From the NCBI RefSeq assembly GCF_030403505.1, contig NZ_JAUEMJ010000003.1:620001-684000 (forward strand): a stretch of 64,000 bases of DNA, read 5' to 3'. Below, piece after piece: positions 1-8,430 of the stretch. Position 1 is the first letter of the stretch. Every line of letters begins with the position of its first letter. Both the position numbers and the translations under genes were made by a program. The DNA is from Glycomyces tritici (GTDB lineage: Bacteria > Actinomycetota > Actinomycetes > Mycobacteriales > Micromonosporaceae). Under the pieces are notes generated by a model, which was given only the letters and a program-made list of their open reading frames with translations, made no database searches and had not been told where the DNA came from.

Positions 1-894
1 GCCTCCGTCGCCGTCACCGTCGAAGCCTCCGTGACCCTCGGCGCCGAAGGCATCGCCCGCTACGGCACCCCCGCGCAGAAGGACAAGTGGCTCCCGCGCC
101 TCGCCGCCGGCCAGGGCCTCGTCGCCTTCGCCCTCACCGAACCCGGCGGCGGCACCGACGCCGGCCACACCGACACCAAGGCCCGCCTCGAGAACGGCGA
201 ATGGGTCATCGACGGCGCCAAGTGCTTCATCACCAACGCCGGCACCGAGATGACCGACCTCATCGTCACCACCGCCCAGACCGGCCCCGGCGAAGTCTCC
301 TGCATCGCCGTCGAACCCGGCACCCCCGGACTCCAGATCGGCCCCGAGTACTCCAAGGTCGGCTGGCGCGCCTCCGACACCCGGCCCGTCTACTTCGACG
401 GCTGCCGCGTCCCCGAGGCCAACCTCCTCGGCCAGCGCGGCCGCGGGTTCGTGCAGTTCCTGGAGCTGCTCGACAGCGGGCGGGTGGCGATCGCGGCCCT
501 GGCGACGGGCTCGGCGCAGGGGTGCCTGGACGAGTCGGTGGCGCACGCGAAGGAGCGGGAGGCGTTCGGGCGGCCGATCGCGTCGAACCAGTCGATCGCG
601 TTCATGCTGGCGGACATGCGGCTGCGGGCGCACACGTCGCGGCTGGCGTGGCAGGACGCGGCGTTGAAGGCGGATGCGGGCGAGCCGTTCAGCACGGATG
701 CGGCGCTGGCGAAGCTGCACGCGTCGCAGGCGGCGGTGGAGAACGCGCGGGAGGCGACGCAGATCTTCGGCGGGTACGGGTTCATGAACGAGACGCCGGT
801 GGCGCGGGCGTGGCGTGACTGCAAGGTGCTGGAGATCGGTGAGGGGACCAATGAGGTGCAGCGGATGCTGATCGCGAGGTCTTTGGGGGTGTAG
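1..894 (+). CDS. Acyl-CoA dehydrogenase, 5' end outside window
   Basis: C-terminal 297 residues of a soluble FAD-dependent acyl-CoA dehydrogenase, which introduces the alpha,beta double bond into an acyl-CoA. The frame is open from base 1, so the true start is upstream and the GTG at 31 is internal. Seen: TEPGGGTDAG (visible residues 46-55), ITNAGT, and near the end RDCKVLEIGEGTNEVQR, in which the Glu of GEGT sits where the catalytic base lies in short/medium-chain enzymes. Stop is TAG at 892-894. Codon choice changes abruptly near base 445, from almost only C-ending to almost only G-ending Ala, Leu and Val codons. The acyl substrate cannot be told from the sequence. Confidence 0.93.
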   Translation, partial: ASVAVTVEASVTLGAEGIARYGTPAQKDKWLPRLAAGQGLVAFALTEPGGGTDAGHTDTKARLENGEWVIDGAKCFITNAGTEMTDLIVTTAQTGPGEVSCIAVEPGTPGLQIGPEYSKVGWRASDTRPVYFDGCRVPEANLLGQRGRGFVQFLELLDSGRVAIAALATGSAQGCLDESVAHAKEREAFGRPIASNQSIAFMLADMRLRAHTSRLAWQDAALKADAGEPFSTDAALAKLHASQAAVENAREATQIFGGYGFMNETPVARAWRDCKVLEIGEGTNEVQRMLIARSLGV

Positions 895-918
895 TGGCGC
901 TGTGAGCTTCCTGAGAAC

Positions 919-940
919 TTGATGAAGCTTCAACTAAAAT
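919..940 (+). promoter_or_regulatory. Probable promoter/operator of the Rieske gene
   Basis: The 188-base gap before the Rieske start holds an AT-rich island in GC-rich DNA: a perfect 10-base palindrome TGAAGCTTCA (923-932) directly followed by TAAAAT (935-940), which fits a -10 box. No convincing -35 is visible. The palindrome beside the -10 could be an operator; this is inference. Confidence 0.4.
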
Positions 941-1082
941 GCTTGATCTGGGGCGGTATCGCGTGCCAAGCTCGGGATCCGGGCGTTAGCGTTGCGACCG
1001 CAGGGGTCGGGACGGCAGGCCTCGGCTCGCCATGCGGGAGCCGGCCACGGCGCCGCAGCTGAAGCGCACAAGGAGCTCAACG

Positions 1083-1574
1083 ATGACCGACACCAGGACC
1101 GGGTCCGACACGGCGGAGCGAGCGGCGGGCCGCCCAGCGGCGACCCGGCGCGGGATGATGTGCGGGCTGGCCGGGCTGGGGGCGGCGGGCGCGCTCGCGG
1201 CCTGCGGCACGGCCGAGTCCCCGAACGGCTCCGATGCCGCGACGTCGGGCGAGGCCGCCACCGAAGGCGGCACGACCGGTGCGAGCGGCGGGAACGCCGG
1301 GATCGCGGCGACCTCGGACGTGCCGGTGGGCGGCGGGATCGTCGTGGACGAGACCGTGATCGTGCAGCCGGCGGCGGACGAGTTCCTGGCGTTCTCGGCG
1401 GTCTGCCCGCACCAGGGCGAGATCGTCGCCGCCCCTGACGCGGACGGCAACATCGTCTGCCCGCGGCACCAGTCGACGTGGACGATCGAGGGCGCGCTCG
1501 AGGAGGGCCCGGCCGAGGTCGACCTGCCTCCGGTGGAGATCACCGTCGAGGACGGCCAGATCTCACTCGCCTAG
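1083..1574 (+). CDS. Rieske [2Fe-2S] lipoprotein
   Basis: 163-residue exported Rieske-type iron-sulfur protein. The ATG at 1083 is chosen because AAGGAG lies about 8 bases upstream; the in-frame ATG at 1032 has no such site. The N-terminus has a twin-arginine pair (R22-R23) before a hydrophobic stretch ending in the lipobox LAAC (C41), so Tat export and lipid attachment are likely. A Ser/Gly/Thr-rich linker follows, then the cluster ligands CPHQG and CPRH near the C-terminus. No cytochrome bc1 or oxygenase genes adjoin it, so it is a stand-alone electron-transfer protein of unknown partner, as is common in actinomycetes. Confidence 0.9.
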   Translation: MTDTRTGSDTAERAAGRPAATRRGMMCGLAGLGAAGALAACGTAESPNGSDAATSGEAATEGGTTGASGGNAGIAATSDVPVGGGIVVDETVIVQPAADEFLAFSAVCPHQGEIVAAPDADGNIVCPRHQSTWTIEGALEEGPAEVDLPPVEITVEDGQISLA

Positions 1575-1587
1575 GCGCACCACGCGA

Positions 1588-1619
1588 AGCGGCCGGGAAG
1601 CTTGCGCTTCCCGGCCGCT
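1588..1619. terminator. Bidirectional hairpin terminator
   Basis: Perfect 14-bp stem with a TTGC loop between the convergent Rieske gene and the DUF3151 reading frame. No long T tract. It most likely ends both transcripts. Confidence 0.75.
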
Positions 1620-1632
1620 GTCGCATTGCCGG

Positions 1633-2040
1633 CTACGTCAGGGCGTCGGCCGCGGCCGGGTCCGAGTCGCGCAGGAACTGGGCGCAGCGGGCGGCCTCGT
1701 CGGATTCGCCGATGGCCGCCGCGGCGCGCGAGAGCTGGTGCAGGGACTTGAGGAACCCGCGGTTGGGCTTGTGGTCCCACGGGATCGGGCCGTGGCCCTT
1801 CCAGCCGCTGCGGCGCAGCTGGTCGAGGCCGCGGTGGTAGCCGGTGCGCGCGTAGGCGTAGGCGGCGACGTCGTCGCCCGACTCCAGGGCGTTCTTCGCC
1901 AGGCGGGCCCAGGCGGCGCAGAACCACGGGTAGCGGCGCACGGTGTCCTCGGGCGTGTGCTCGTCGAGGAACTTCCTGGCCTCGGTGTCCTCGGGCATCT
2001 TCGTCGCCGGAGGCTGGGACATGAGATTCTGCGGAGCCAA
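1633..2040 (-). CDS. DUF3151 protein, internal start of the nhaA frame
   Basis: 135-residue DUF3151 protein, a conserved actinobacterial family of unknown function. The match to remembered mycobacterial and Streptomyces homologues is close through AYARTGYHRGLDQLRRSGWK and the following PWDHKPNRGFLKSL. The start is TTG at 2040-2038: GGAGGG ends 8 bases upstream and the resulting MAPQNLMSQPPATKMPED aligns with family N-termini of the form QNLLGGPPPT. A weak -10 (TAGAGT, complement of 2069-2074) lies upstream. The reading frame is continuous with the NhaA gene upstream with no stop between them, so this may be made separately, as part of a fusion, or both. Confidence 0.8.
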   Translation of the reverse strand: MAPQNLMSQPPATKMPEDTEARKFLDEHTPEDTVRRYPWFCAAWARLAKNALESGDDVAAYAYARTGYHRGLDQLRRSGWKGHGPIPWDHKPNRGFLKSLHQLSRAAAAIGESDEAARCAQFLRDSDPAAADALT

Positions 2041-3516
2041 GACGGCGTCCCTCCAAAGGTCGGGTCTCACTCTAGGTTCGAGTCGCTGTGAACAGCAGTG
2101 GGCCAAGCCTAACCCCGCGTTCGCGGCGTCCTCCACAGCCCGCTCGTCCTCGTCGGCGTCCTCGGTCCGCGGGGTCTTCGGGGCGGTGAGGTGGACGGCG
2201 AGGGCGCCGATGAGGGCGGCCAGGAAGGACGCGCAGAGGACGCCGATCTTGCCTTCGTCGGTGAGGAGCGCGGCGTCGCCGCCGCGGAAGGCCAGCTCGG
2301 TGATGAACAGGGCGACGGTGAAGCCGATGCCGGCGACCATCGCGATCGCGGCCAGGAGCGGCCAGGTGGTGCCGGTGGGCATGCGGCCCCAGCCGAGCTT
2401 CACGACGATCCAGGTGACCGCGGTGATGCCGACGAGCTTGCCGACGACGAGGCCGAGGATGATCCCGAGCGTCACGGTGGAGGTCATCGCCGTGGCGAAC
2501 AGGTCGCTGGAGAGCGCGACGCCGGCGTTGGCGAGGGCGAACAGCGGCAGGACCACGAACGAGGAGAACCGGTGGTTGCGGGCCTGGACGCGTTCGGTGG
2601 GGGGCACGGCGTCGCGGGCGAACTTGACGAGCTGCTCGGTCTCCTCGGCGGTGAGGCCGTCCTTGGCCATCTCCTGCGCGCGGGCGTGGGCGATCTGCGG
2701 GTCCAAAAGCGGCCTGGCGGAGATGATGAGGCCCATGACGACGCCGGCGATCGTGGCGTGCACGCCCGATTCGAGCATGGCGACCCACAGGAGCACGCCG
2801 ATCACCAGGTAGACGGGGCCGGACCAGACGTTGAGGACGCGCAGGAGGATGGCGAGCGCGATGAGCGCGCCCGCGGCGCCGAGCCAGGCCATGGAGACGT
2901 CGTCGGTGTAGAAGATCGCGATGACGGCGATCGCGCCCAGGTCGTCCACGATCGCGAGCGTGAGGAGGAAGATCCTTGCGGCCGAAGGGATGCGGGAGCC
3001 GAAGAGGGCGAGGATCCCGACGGCGAACGCGATGTCGGTGGCCATGGGGATGCCCCAGCCGCCCTCGCCCGGCGTCCCGGCGTTCAGGGCGACGTAGATG
3101 AGCGCGGGGGCGGCCATGCCGCCGACGGCGGCGGCGATGGGCGGGACGGCGTTGCGGGGGTTGGAGAGTTCGCCGGAGACGATCTCGCTCTTGATCTCCA
3201 CGCCCACGACGAAGAAGAAGATGGCCATGAGGCCGTCGTTGATCCAGTCCTGGAGCGTGTGGTGGAGTGCGAAGTCGCCGAACGCGAACGTGATGTCCAG
3301 GCCCCACACGGCCTCGTAGGAGGCGGCCCACGGCGAGTTGGCCCAGAGCATAGCGACGACGGCGCAGACGACGAGGACGACGCCCGCCGCCGGTTCGATC
3401 GTGAGGAACTCGGCGGCGGGGCGGCCGACGTAGCGGGCGAGCGGGCGCCGCGAGTAGAGGAACGCCGGCTCGGAGCGCCAGATGGGTGACTTCCAGGGTT
3501 CCTTCGACTGCGTCAT
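1633..3516 (-). CDS. nhaA: Na+/H+ antiporter NhaA, in-frame with DUF3151
   Basis: Inner-membrane sodium/proton antiporter. Residues 1 to about 450 hold the usual hydrophobic helices of NhaA, with the essential Asp pair in LAIVDDLGAI and the conserved GIPMATDIAFAVG stretch. The chosen ATG at 3516-3514 has no ribosome binding site, but TAGGCT lies 7 bases upstream, so the message is probably leaderless. The oddity is the 3' end: no stop separates the antiporter from DUF3151, giving a continuous 627-codon frame. NhaA would normally end near base 2100. The connecting segment (about AHCCSQRLEP to DLWRDAV) looks like translated intergenic DNA containing the promoter and ribosome site of DUF3151. 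Confidence 0.88.
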   Translation of the reverse strand: MTQSKEPWKSPIWRSEPAFLYSRRPLARYVGRPAAEFLTIEPAAGVVLVVCAVVAMLWANSPWAASYEAVWGLDITFAFGDFALHHTLQDWINDGLMAIFFFVVGVEIKSEIVSGELSNPRNAVPPIAAAVGGMAAPALIYVALNAGTPGEGGWGIPMATDIAFAVGILALFGSRIPSAARIFLLTLAIVDDLGAIAVIAIFYTDDVSMAWLGAAGALIALAILLRVLNVWSGPVYLVIGVLLWVAMLESGVHATIAGVVMGLIISARPLLDPQIAHARAQEMAKDGLTAEETEQLVKFARDAVPPTERVQARNHRFSSFVVLPLFALANAGVALSSDLFATAMTSTVTLGIILGLVVGKLVGITAVTWIVVKLGWGRMPTGTTWPLLAAIAMVAGIGFTVALFITELAFRGGDAALLTDEGKIGVLCASFLAALIGALAVHLTAPKTPRTEDADEDERAVEDAANAGLGLAHCCSQRLEPRVRPDLWRDAVLAPQNLMSQPPATKMPEDTEARKFLDEHTPEDTVRRYPWFCAAWARLAKNALESGDDVAAYAYARTGYHRGLDQLRRSGWKGHGPIPWDHKPNRGFLKSLHQLSRAAAAIGESDEAARCAQFLRDSDPAAADALT

Positions 3517-3559
3517 ACCGGCGAGCCTATCGAGGCGCCCGCTCCGGGCCGGCGAGTCG

Positions 3560-4999
3560 TCACTTTTCCGCGGCGGGCACGGCGGGCGCGGTCTCGGGCT
3601 CCCACACCTGGAGTCCACTGAGGCCGGGCACGGATTCGCGGGTGAAGACCGGGTCGAGGCCGGCCTTGCGCTGCCGGTCGTAGTCGCGTAGCACCTTCAC
3701 GGTGACGCCGGTGAGGCCGAGGACCGCGACGAGGTTCACCGTGGCCATGAGGCCCATCGTCACGTCCGCGATGCTCCACACCGTCTCGAGCGAGGCGACG
3801 GAGCCGAGGAGGACGAGGCCGACGACGATGACGCGCAGCGCGCCGACGGTCCAGCGGCTGTCGCGCAGGTACCGGACGCTGGTCTCGCCGTAGAAGTAGT
3901 TGCCGACCACCGAGGTGAAGGTGAAGAGCACCAGGATGAGCGCCATGACCTGGAGGGCCCAGCCGCCGAGGGTGGCGTCCACGCCGCGCGTGACGAGGTT
4001 GACGTTCGCGTCCCCGTACACCGGGTTCGTGGTGAGGACGATGAACGCCGAGATCGAGCAGATGAAGATCGTGTCGAAGTAGACGCCGAACGCCTGCGTG
4101 AGGCCCTGCTTGACCGGGTGGCTGACGGTGGCGGTGGCGCCGGCGTTCGGGGCCGAGCCCATGCCGCCCTCGTTGGAGAACATGCCGCGGCGCACGCCCT
4201 GGATGATGACCGTGCCGAGCGCGGCGCCCGCGAACTGCTCGAAGCCGAAGGCCGAGTTGAAGATGTTCGCGATCGCGCCGGGCAGCTCGTCGGCGTTGAT
4301 GACCACGATCGCGGTGCCCAGGCCGAGGTAGACCAGGGCCATGGCCGGGACGGCGAGCTGCGCGAAGTGCGCGATGCGCTGGAGCCCGCCGAAGACCACG
4401 AACGCGGTGATCACCGCGAGGACCACGGCGATGATCCAGGTCGTGGTGTCGCCGGTGGCCACGCCGAGCCCGTCGAGGGAGTCGTTGACGGCGCCGGTGA
4501 ACGTGTTGGCCTGCACCATGTTGAAGCTGAACGGGTACGTGAAGATGAGGATGACGGCGAAGACCGCGCCGAGCCAGGGCGCCTTGAGGCCGTGCTTCAT
4601 GTAGTAGGAGGGCCCGCCCTTGAACCCCTCGGGGGTGCGCTCCTTGTAGACCTGCGCGAGCGTCGACTCGGCGAACGCGGTGGCGGCCACCGTGATCGCC
4701 ATGATCCACATCCAGAACACCGCGCCGGGCCCGCCGATCGCGATCGCGGTGGAGACGCCCACGATGTTGCCGGTGCCCACGCGCGCGGCCGAGGAGATCG
4801 CGAACGCCTGGAACGCCGAGACCTTGCGGTGCCCCTCGGTGCCCTCGCCCGGGTCCTCGCGCAGGCCCTTGATCATCTGCGCGAAGAGCCGGAACTGCAC
4901 GCCCTTGGTGAGGACCAGGTAGAGGAGGCTGGTGAGGACGATGAGCGGGATGACCACCCAGGCCCAGTACTGGTCGTTCCAGGACAGCAGCTGGTCCAC
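3560..4999 (-). CDS. Alanine/glycine:sodium symporter (AGCS family)
   Basis: 479-residue integral membrane protein of the AGCS family, importing alanine or glycine with sodium. Family features seen: SSAARVGTGNIVGVSTAI near residue 80, GGPGAVFWMW, and GGPSYYM. GTG at 4999 is chosen because AAGGAG lies 6 bases upstream; the frame is open further upstream but that extension is non-membrane and low in complexity. A -10 (TAGGTT, complement of 5068-5073) gives a leader of about 60 bases holding two imperfect CAGGCC-containing hairpins; no glycine riboswitch was recognised. It neighbours NhaA, which maintains the sodium gradient, but has its own promoter. Confidence 0.9.
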   Translation of the reverse strand: MDQLLSWNDQYWAWVVIPLIVLTSLLYLVLTKGVQFRLFAQMIKGLREDPGEGTEGHRKVSAFQAFAISSAARVGTGNIVGVSTAIAIGGPGAVFWMWIMAITVAATAFAESTLAQVYKERTPEGFKGGPSYYMKHGLKAPWLGAVFAVILIFTYPFSFNMVQANTFTGAVNDSLDGLGVATGDTTTWIIAVVLAVITAFVVFGGLQRIAHFAQLAVPAMALVYLGLGTAIVVINADELPGAIANIFNSAFGFEQFAGAALGTVIIQGVRRGMFSNEGGMGSAPNAGATATVSHPVKQGLTQAFGVYFDTIFICSISAFIVLTTNPVYGDANVNLVTRGVDATLGGWALQVMALILVLFTFTSVVGNYFYGETSVRYLRDSRWTVGALRVIVVGLVLLGSVASLETVWSIADVTMGLMATVNLVAVLGLTGVTVKVLRDYDRQRKAGLDPVFTRESVPGLSGLQVWEPETAPAVPAAEK

Positions 5000-5255
5000 T
5001 TCGGACTCCTTCGGTCGGGCGCGCGCAAGCCTGTGGCCTGCATACGGACGATCAGGCTCGTGGCCTGAACCTAGCGTTCCGCCGGGGGTCTCGCTGGGAA
5101 TCCGGGGCGAGGCGGCCCCGCGACCGTATCGGAGCAGAACGGGACAAGGCAAGCCAAAACGATGAGCGAGACCGTTTCGTCACCGAAGCGCGACTGGAGC
5201 GCGACAGTCGGGCCGCGCCCGCGCCGCTCGCATGCCGCCTGTCGGGTTGCGGCCC

Positions 5256-5678
5256 TTAGGAGGCGGCCGCCTGGCACTCGGGGCACAGGCCGCGGTAGGC
5301 GATGGAGGCGCGGGTGACGCTGAAGCCGTGGCGCTCGTCGCCGGGGAGCCAGTCCACCGGATCGCTCATGACGTGCACGTCCTTCATGCGACCGCAGCCC
5401 TCGCAGATGAGGTGGTGGTGCTCGTGGTCGGCGTTGGGGTCGTACCGCTTGGAGCGCCCGTCCAGGGTCAGCTCGAGCACCTCGCCGAGGGCGACCATCT
5501 CGTTGAGGGTGTTGTAGACCGTGGCGCGCGAGAGCTCGGGCATGCGCTCGACGGCGCGCTCCAGGATCTCCTCGGCGGTGAAGTGCACGTGGGAGCCCTC
5601 GAGCGTCTCAGCGATGACACGCCGCTGAGGAGTGATGCGCCAGTTGTGGCGCCGGAGTCGGGTAACGAGGTCGCTCAT
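5256..5678 (-). CDS. Fur-family peroxide regulator (PerR/CatR-like)
   Basis: 140-residue Fur-family repressor. Winged-helix N-terminal half (residues 1-80; TPQRRVIAETL, SRATVYNTLNEM), then the metal-binding half with HEHHH (85-89) and two CxxC pairs (C92/C95 and C132/C135) that form the structural zinc site. It is divergent from catalase, the arrangement of CatR-catA in Streptomyces, so it very likely represses the catalase and itself until peroxide oxidises the metal site. A -10 for this gene (TAGAGT, complement of 5713-5718) lies upstream of its ATG. An iron-sensing FurA is the alternative, but the catalase neighbour and box favour peroxide sensing. Confidence 0.9.
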   Translation of the reverse strand: MSDLVTRLRRHNWRITPQRRVIAETLEGSHVHFTAEEILERAVERMPELSRATVYNTLNEMVALGEVLELTLDGRSKRYDPNADHEHHHLICEGCGRMKDVHVMSDPVDWLPGDERHGFSVTRASIAYRGLCPECQAAAS

Positions 5679-5760
5679 GCTGTTCTCTCACGCGGTCGGG
5701 GCATTGAATCCCACTCTAGCAGGCGAAACACTGTGGCACTACTTACCTGGGACTGGTTCT

Positions 5761-5801
5761 TTGTTTAGACATAGTCTAAGCTAGGATCTAGTCTTAAACA
5801 A
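5761..5801. promoter_or_regulatory. PerR/CatR operator over the katA promoter
   Basis: AT-rich dyad between fur and catalase. Bases 5765-5779 read TTAGACATAGTCTAA, a 7-1-7 inverted repeat with one mismatch, the layout of a PerR box. A larger dyad surrounds it: TTGTTTAGAC at 5761-5770 pairs with GTCTTAAACAA at 5791-5801. TAGGAT at 5782-5787 between them could be the catalase -10, so bound repressor would cover the promoter. Confidence 0.75.
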
Positions 5802-5833
5802 ACTGAGTCGTGAACAGCTAGGAAGGCCTCCCC

Positions 5834-7303
5834 ATGAGCGAGCAGTTCGACAACACTGCCGGGCCGCTGACCACCGAGTCCGGCGCGCCGATCTCCAACA
5901 ACAACCAGAGCGAGGCCGCCGGCGTCGGCGGGCCCCTGCTCATCCAGGACCAGGTCCTGCTCGAGAAGCTCGCGCACTTCAACCGCGAGCGCATCCCCGA
6001 GCGCGTCGTCCACGCCCGCGGCGCCGGCGCCTACGGCACCTTCACCGTGACCGCCGACGTCACCAAGTACACGAAGGCCCACTTCCTGTCCCAGGTGGGC
6101 AAGGAGACCGAGACCTTCCTGCGCTTCTCCACCGTGGCCGACTCCCTCGGCGGCGCCGACGCCCGCCGCGACCCCCGCGGCTGGGCCCTGAAGTTCTACA
6201 CCGAAGAGGGCAACTACGACCTCGTCGGCAACAACACCCCCGTGTTCTTCATCCGCGACGCCATCAAGTTCCCCGACTTCATCCACACCCAGAAGCGCGA
6301 CCCGTACACCGGCTCGCAGGAGGCGGACAACGTCTGGGACTTCTGGAGCCTCTCCCCCGAGTCGGTCCACCAGGTCACCTGGCTCTTCGGCGACCGCGGC
6401 ATCCCCGCGTCCTACCGCCACATGGACGGCTTCGGCTCCCACACCTACCAGTGGGTCAACGAGGCCGGCGAGCAGTTCTGGGTCAAGTACCACTTCAAGA
6501 CCGACCAGGGCATCAAGAACCTCACCCAGGACGAGGCCAACAAGCTGGCCGGCGAGGACCCCGACTCCCACCAGCGCGACCTGCGCGAGTCCATCGAGCG
6601 CGGCGAGTTCCCGTCCTGGACCGTGCAGGTGCAGATCATGCCCGCCGCCGAGGCCCCGAGCTACCGGTACAACCCGTTCGACCTCACCAAGGTGTGGCTG
6701 AACGAGGACTACCCGCGCATCACCATCGGCAAGCTCGAGCTCAACCGCAACCCGGACAACATCTTCGCCGAGGTCGAGCAGTCGATCTTCTCCCCCGCGC
6801 ACTTCGTGCCGGGCATCGGCCCGTCGCCGGACAAGATGCTGCAGGGCCGCCTGTTCGCCTACGGCGACGCCCACCGCTACCGCGTCGGCATCAACGCCGA
6901 CCACCTGCCGGTGAACCGCCCGCACGCCACCGAGGCGCGCAACGGCAACCGCGACGGCCTGGGCTACGACGGCCGCCACGGCCGCCAGAAGAACTACGAG
7001 CCCAACTCCTTCGGCGGCCCGCACGAGACCGGCCAGCCCCTGTGGGCGCCCGTCCACGTCAACGGCCCGACCGGCGAGTGGGAGACCCCGGCCCACAGCG
7101 AGGACGACGACTTCGTGCAGGCCGGCAAGCTCTACCGCCTCATGAGCGAGGACGAGCAGGACCGCCTCATCGCGAACCTCTCCGGGTTCCTCGCCAAGGT
7201 CACCCGCGAGGACATCGTCCAGCGCGCCATCGCGAACTTCGCGAAGGCCGACGAGAACTACGGCAAGCGCCTCGCCGTCGCCGTCGCCGAGCTGCGCAAG
7301 TAG
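5834..7303 (+). CDS. katA: Monofunctional haem catalase
   Basis: 489-residue cytoplasmic catalase converting hydrogen peroxide to water and oxygen. Catalytic His60 lies in [12 protein letters not shown], the distal Asn133 in VGNNTPVFF, and the haem-ligand Tyr343 in [12 protein letters not shown]. Length fits the small-subunit clade. The ATG has AGGAAGG about 7 bases upstream. It is divergent from a Fur-family repressor over a PerR-type operator and ends at a strong hairpin, so it is a single-gene, peroxide-inducible unit. Confidence 0.97.
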   Translation: MSEQFDNTAGPLTTESGAPISNNNQSEAAGVGGPLLIQDQVLLEKLAHFNRERIPERVVHARGAGAYGTFTVTADVTKYTKAHFLSQVGKETETFLRFSTVADSLGGADARRDPRGWALKFYTEEGNYDLVGNNTPVFFIRDAIKFPDFIHTQKRDPYTGSQEADNVWDFWSLSPESVHQVTWLFGDRGIPASYRHMDGFGSHTYQWVNEAGEQFWVKYHFKTDQGIKNLTQDEANKLAGEDPDSHQRDLRESIERGEFPSWTVQVQIMPAAEAPSYRYNPFDLTKVWLNEDYPRITIGKLELNRNPDNIFAEVEQSIFSPAHFVPGIGPSPDKMLQGRLFAYGDAHRYRVGINADHLPVNRPHATEARNGNRDGLGYDGRHGRQKNYEPNSFGGPHETGQPLWAPVHVNGPTGEWETPAHSEDDDFVQAGKLYRLMSEDEQDRLIANLSGFLAKVTREDIVQRAIANFAKADENYGKRLAVAVAELRK

Positions 7304-7354
7304 GAGCGAGCGGCGCTGCGCCGATTGCAGCGCGCAGCCGCCAGACGCGTTGAG

Positions 7355-7394
7355 AGCCGCGGGCGGGGAGTAGCCGCCAGGCCCGCGGCTTTTC
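7355..7394 (+). terminator. katA terminator
   Basis: 10-bp perfect stem (AGCCGCGGGC with its complement) and a 16-base loop, ending in TTTT, about 50 bases after the catalase stop. Confidence 0.8.
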
Positions 7395-7431
7395 GACAGC
7401 GACCCGGTCCGGCGTCCCTTGCGGACGCACC

Positions 7432-7491
7432 GGACGCGAAACGCCCGGCCGGGGCCTTGGGAAGGGCACCCCGGCCGGGCGTTTCGCGTCC
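7432..7491. terminator. Very strong 23-bp hairpin
   Basis: Perfect 23-bp inverted repeat with a 14-base loop, lying between the catalase terminator and the TnpB-like stub. It may be a second bidirectional terminator. The rest of 7304-7741 holds another hairpin (7694-7737) and no supported gene. Confidence 0.6.
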
Positions 7492-7693
7492 CCGGGGCAA
7501 CACCCCGGCGACGTCCCCGAAGACCTCGTCGCATGCGCCTTCCGCAACACGCTCACCCGCCGCGGACCCGGGCGGCGACAGCGGCGGCACGCCGGCGCTC
7601 GCGGTGACCGGCTCGGCCCGGCCGTTCGTGCTTCGCCGCCGCCATGGCGGTCGGCGTCCTCCTCCTCCGCGCCCGCGCGCAGGTGACCTGAAC

Positions 7694-7737
7694 GCGAAGC
7701 GGCCCGGCGTGCAGCACGCCGGGCCCGTCCGCTTCGC
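7694..7737 (-). terminator. Hairpin after the TnpB-like gene
   Basis: CCCGGCGTGC and its complement meet with a one-base centre, and outer arms GCGAAGC/GCTTCGC extend the stem with a small bulge. It starts 5 bases after the stop of the minus-strand TnpB-like gene and is followed by no T tract. Confidence 0.55.
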
Positions 7738-7741
7738 GGGG

Positions 7742-8341
7742 CTAGTCCTCCAGGACGCGCCCGCACTCGCCGCATTCCGGCGGTTTCTGGCGAGGCACCT
7801 CGATGAACTCCTCGGCCACGATCCACAGCTTCCAGCGGCCGTCCGATTCGCGGTTGACGGTGATCGAGGTGATGTCGTCGCGGCTCGGCCGCTCCAGGCC
7901 CCACGAGATGTCCAGCGGCGCCTTGTGCTTCGCGAGCTTCACCTCCCGGCCCTTGAGGTAGTAGCCGGCGCGGGAGTACACGAGCTGCGTCTGCTCGCCG
8001 TGCTCCTTCGGCACCGGCTCGCGGCTGCGGCCGTTGAGGAACGAGTGGTACTCGGTGTGGAGCTGCCGGGCGATCTGCTGGAGCGGCACCGACGAATAGA
8101 CCTTGACCCACCGGTTCGCGGGCTGGTTCTTCCATTTGGTGAGACGGGCCGAGATCTCGGCGTACGAGATCTTCTCCCCCCTGGCGCGCCACTCCCGCTG
8201 GAACACCGCCAGCGACCAGTTGTACACGGCCCGAACCGCTTCGAGGGTCTCCTCCAGATTCCGCCGCTGCTGCTCATCGGGGTCGAACGTATACTCGTAG
8301 CCGCGTTTCACCAAGTGGGTCATAGGCTTCGTCATGTCCAT
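7742..8341 (-). CDS. TnpB/IS605 OrfB-like protein lacking the nuclease domain
   Basis: 199 residues resembling only the N-terminal part of IS605/IS607 TnpB: YEYTFDPDEQQRRNL, AVYNWSLAVFQ, SYAEISARLTKWK, SSVPLQQIARQL and the region around SITVNRESDGRWK. Full TnpB is about 400 residues. Here the frame stops just after PPECGECGRVLED, and neither the RuvC catalytic motifs nor a complete zinc finger is present. No tnpA or recognisable element ends were found. It is either a decayed insertion-sequence remnant or a kept RNA/DNA-binding fragment; the uninterrupted frame and clean start (ATG 8341) leave both open. In-frame ATGs at 8335 and 8323 are alternative starts. Confidence 0.7.
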   Translation of the reverse strand: MDMTKPMTHLVKRGYEYTFDPDEQQRRNLEETLEAVRAVYNWSLAVFQREWRARGEKISYAEISARLTKWKNQPANRWVKVYSSVPLQQIARQLHTEYHSFLNGRSREPVPKEHGEQTQLVYSRAGYYLKGREVKLAKHKAPLDISWGLERPSRDDITSITVNRESDGRWKLWIVAEEFIEVPRQKPPECGECGRVLED

Positions 8342-8430
8342 GACCTGTTGATATCAGACGATTACCCTCCGACACGTGTTCCTCACCTCATCGGCGTGTC
8401 TGCCAGCCGCGCGGCAAGTAACTTGGCGTG

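Noticed and set aside
5000..5070. Possible glycine riboswitch in the leader of the AGCS symporter.
   Set aside because: Only about 60-70 bases of leader with two short CAGGCC hairpins; the tandem-aptamer consensus is not there.
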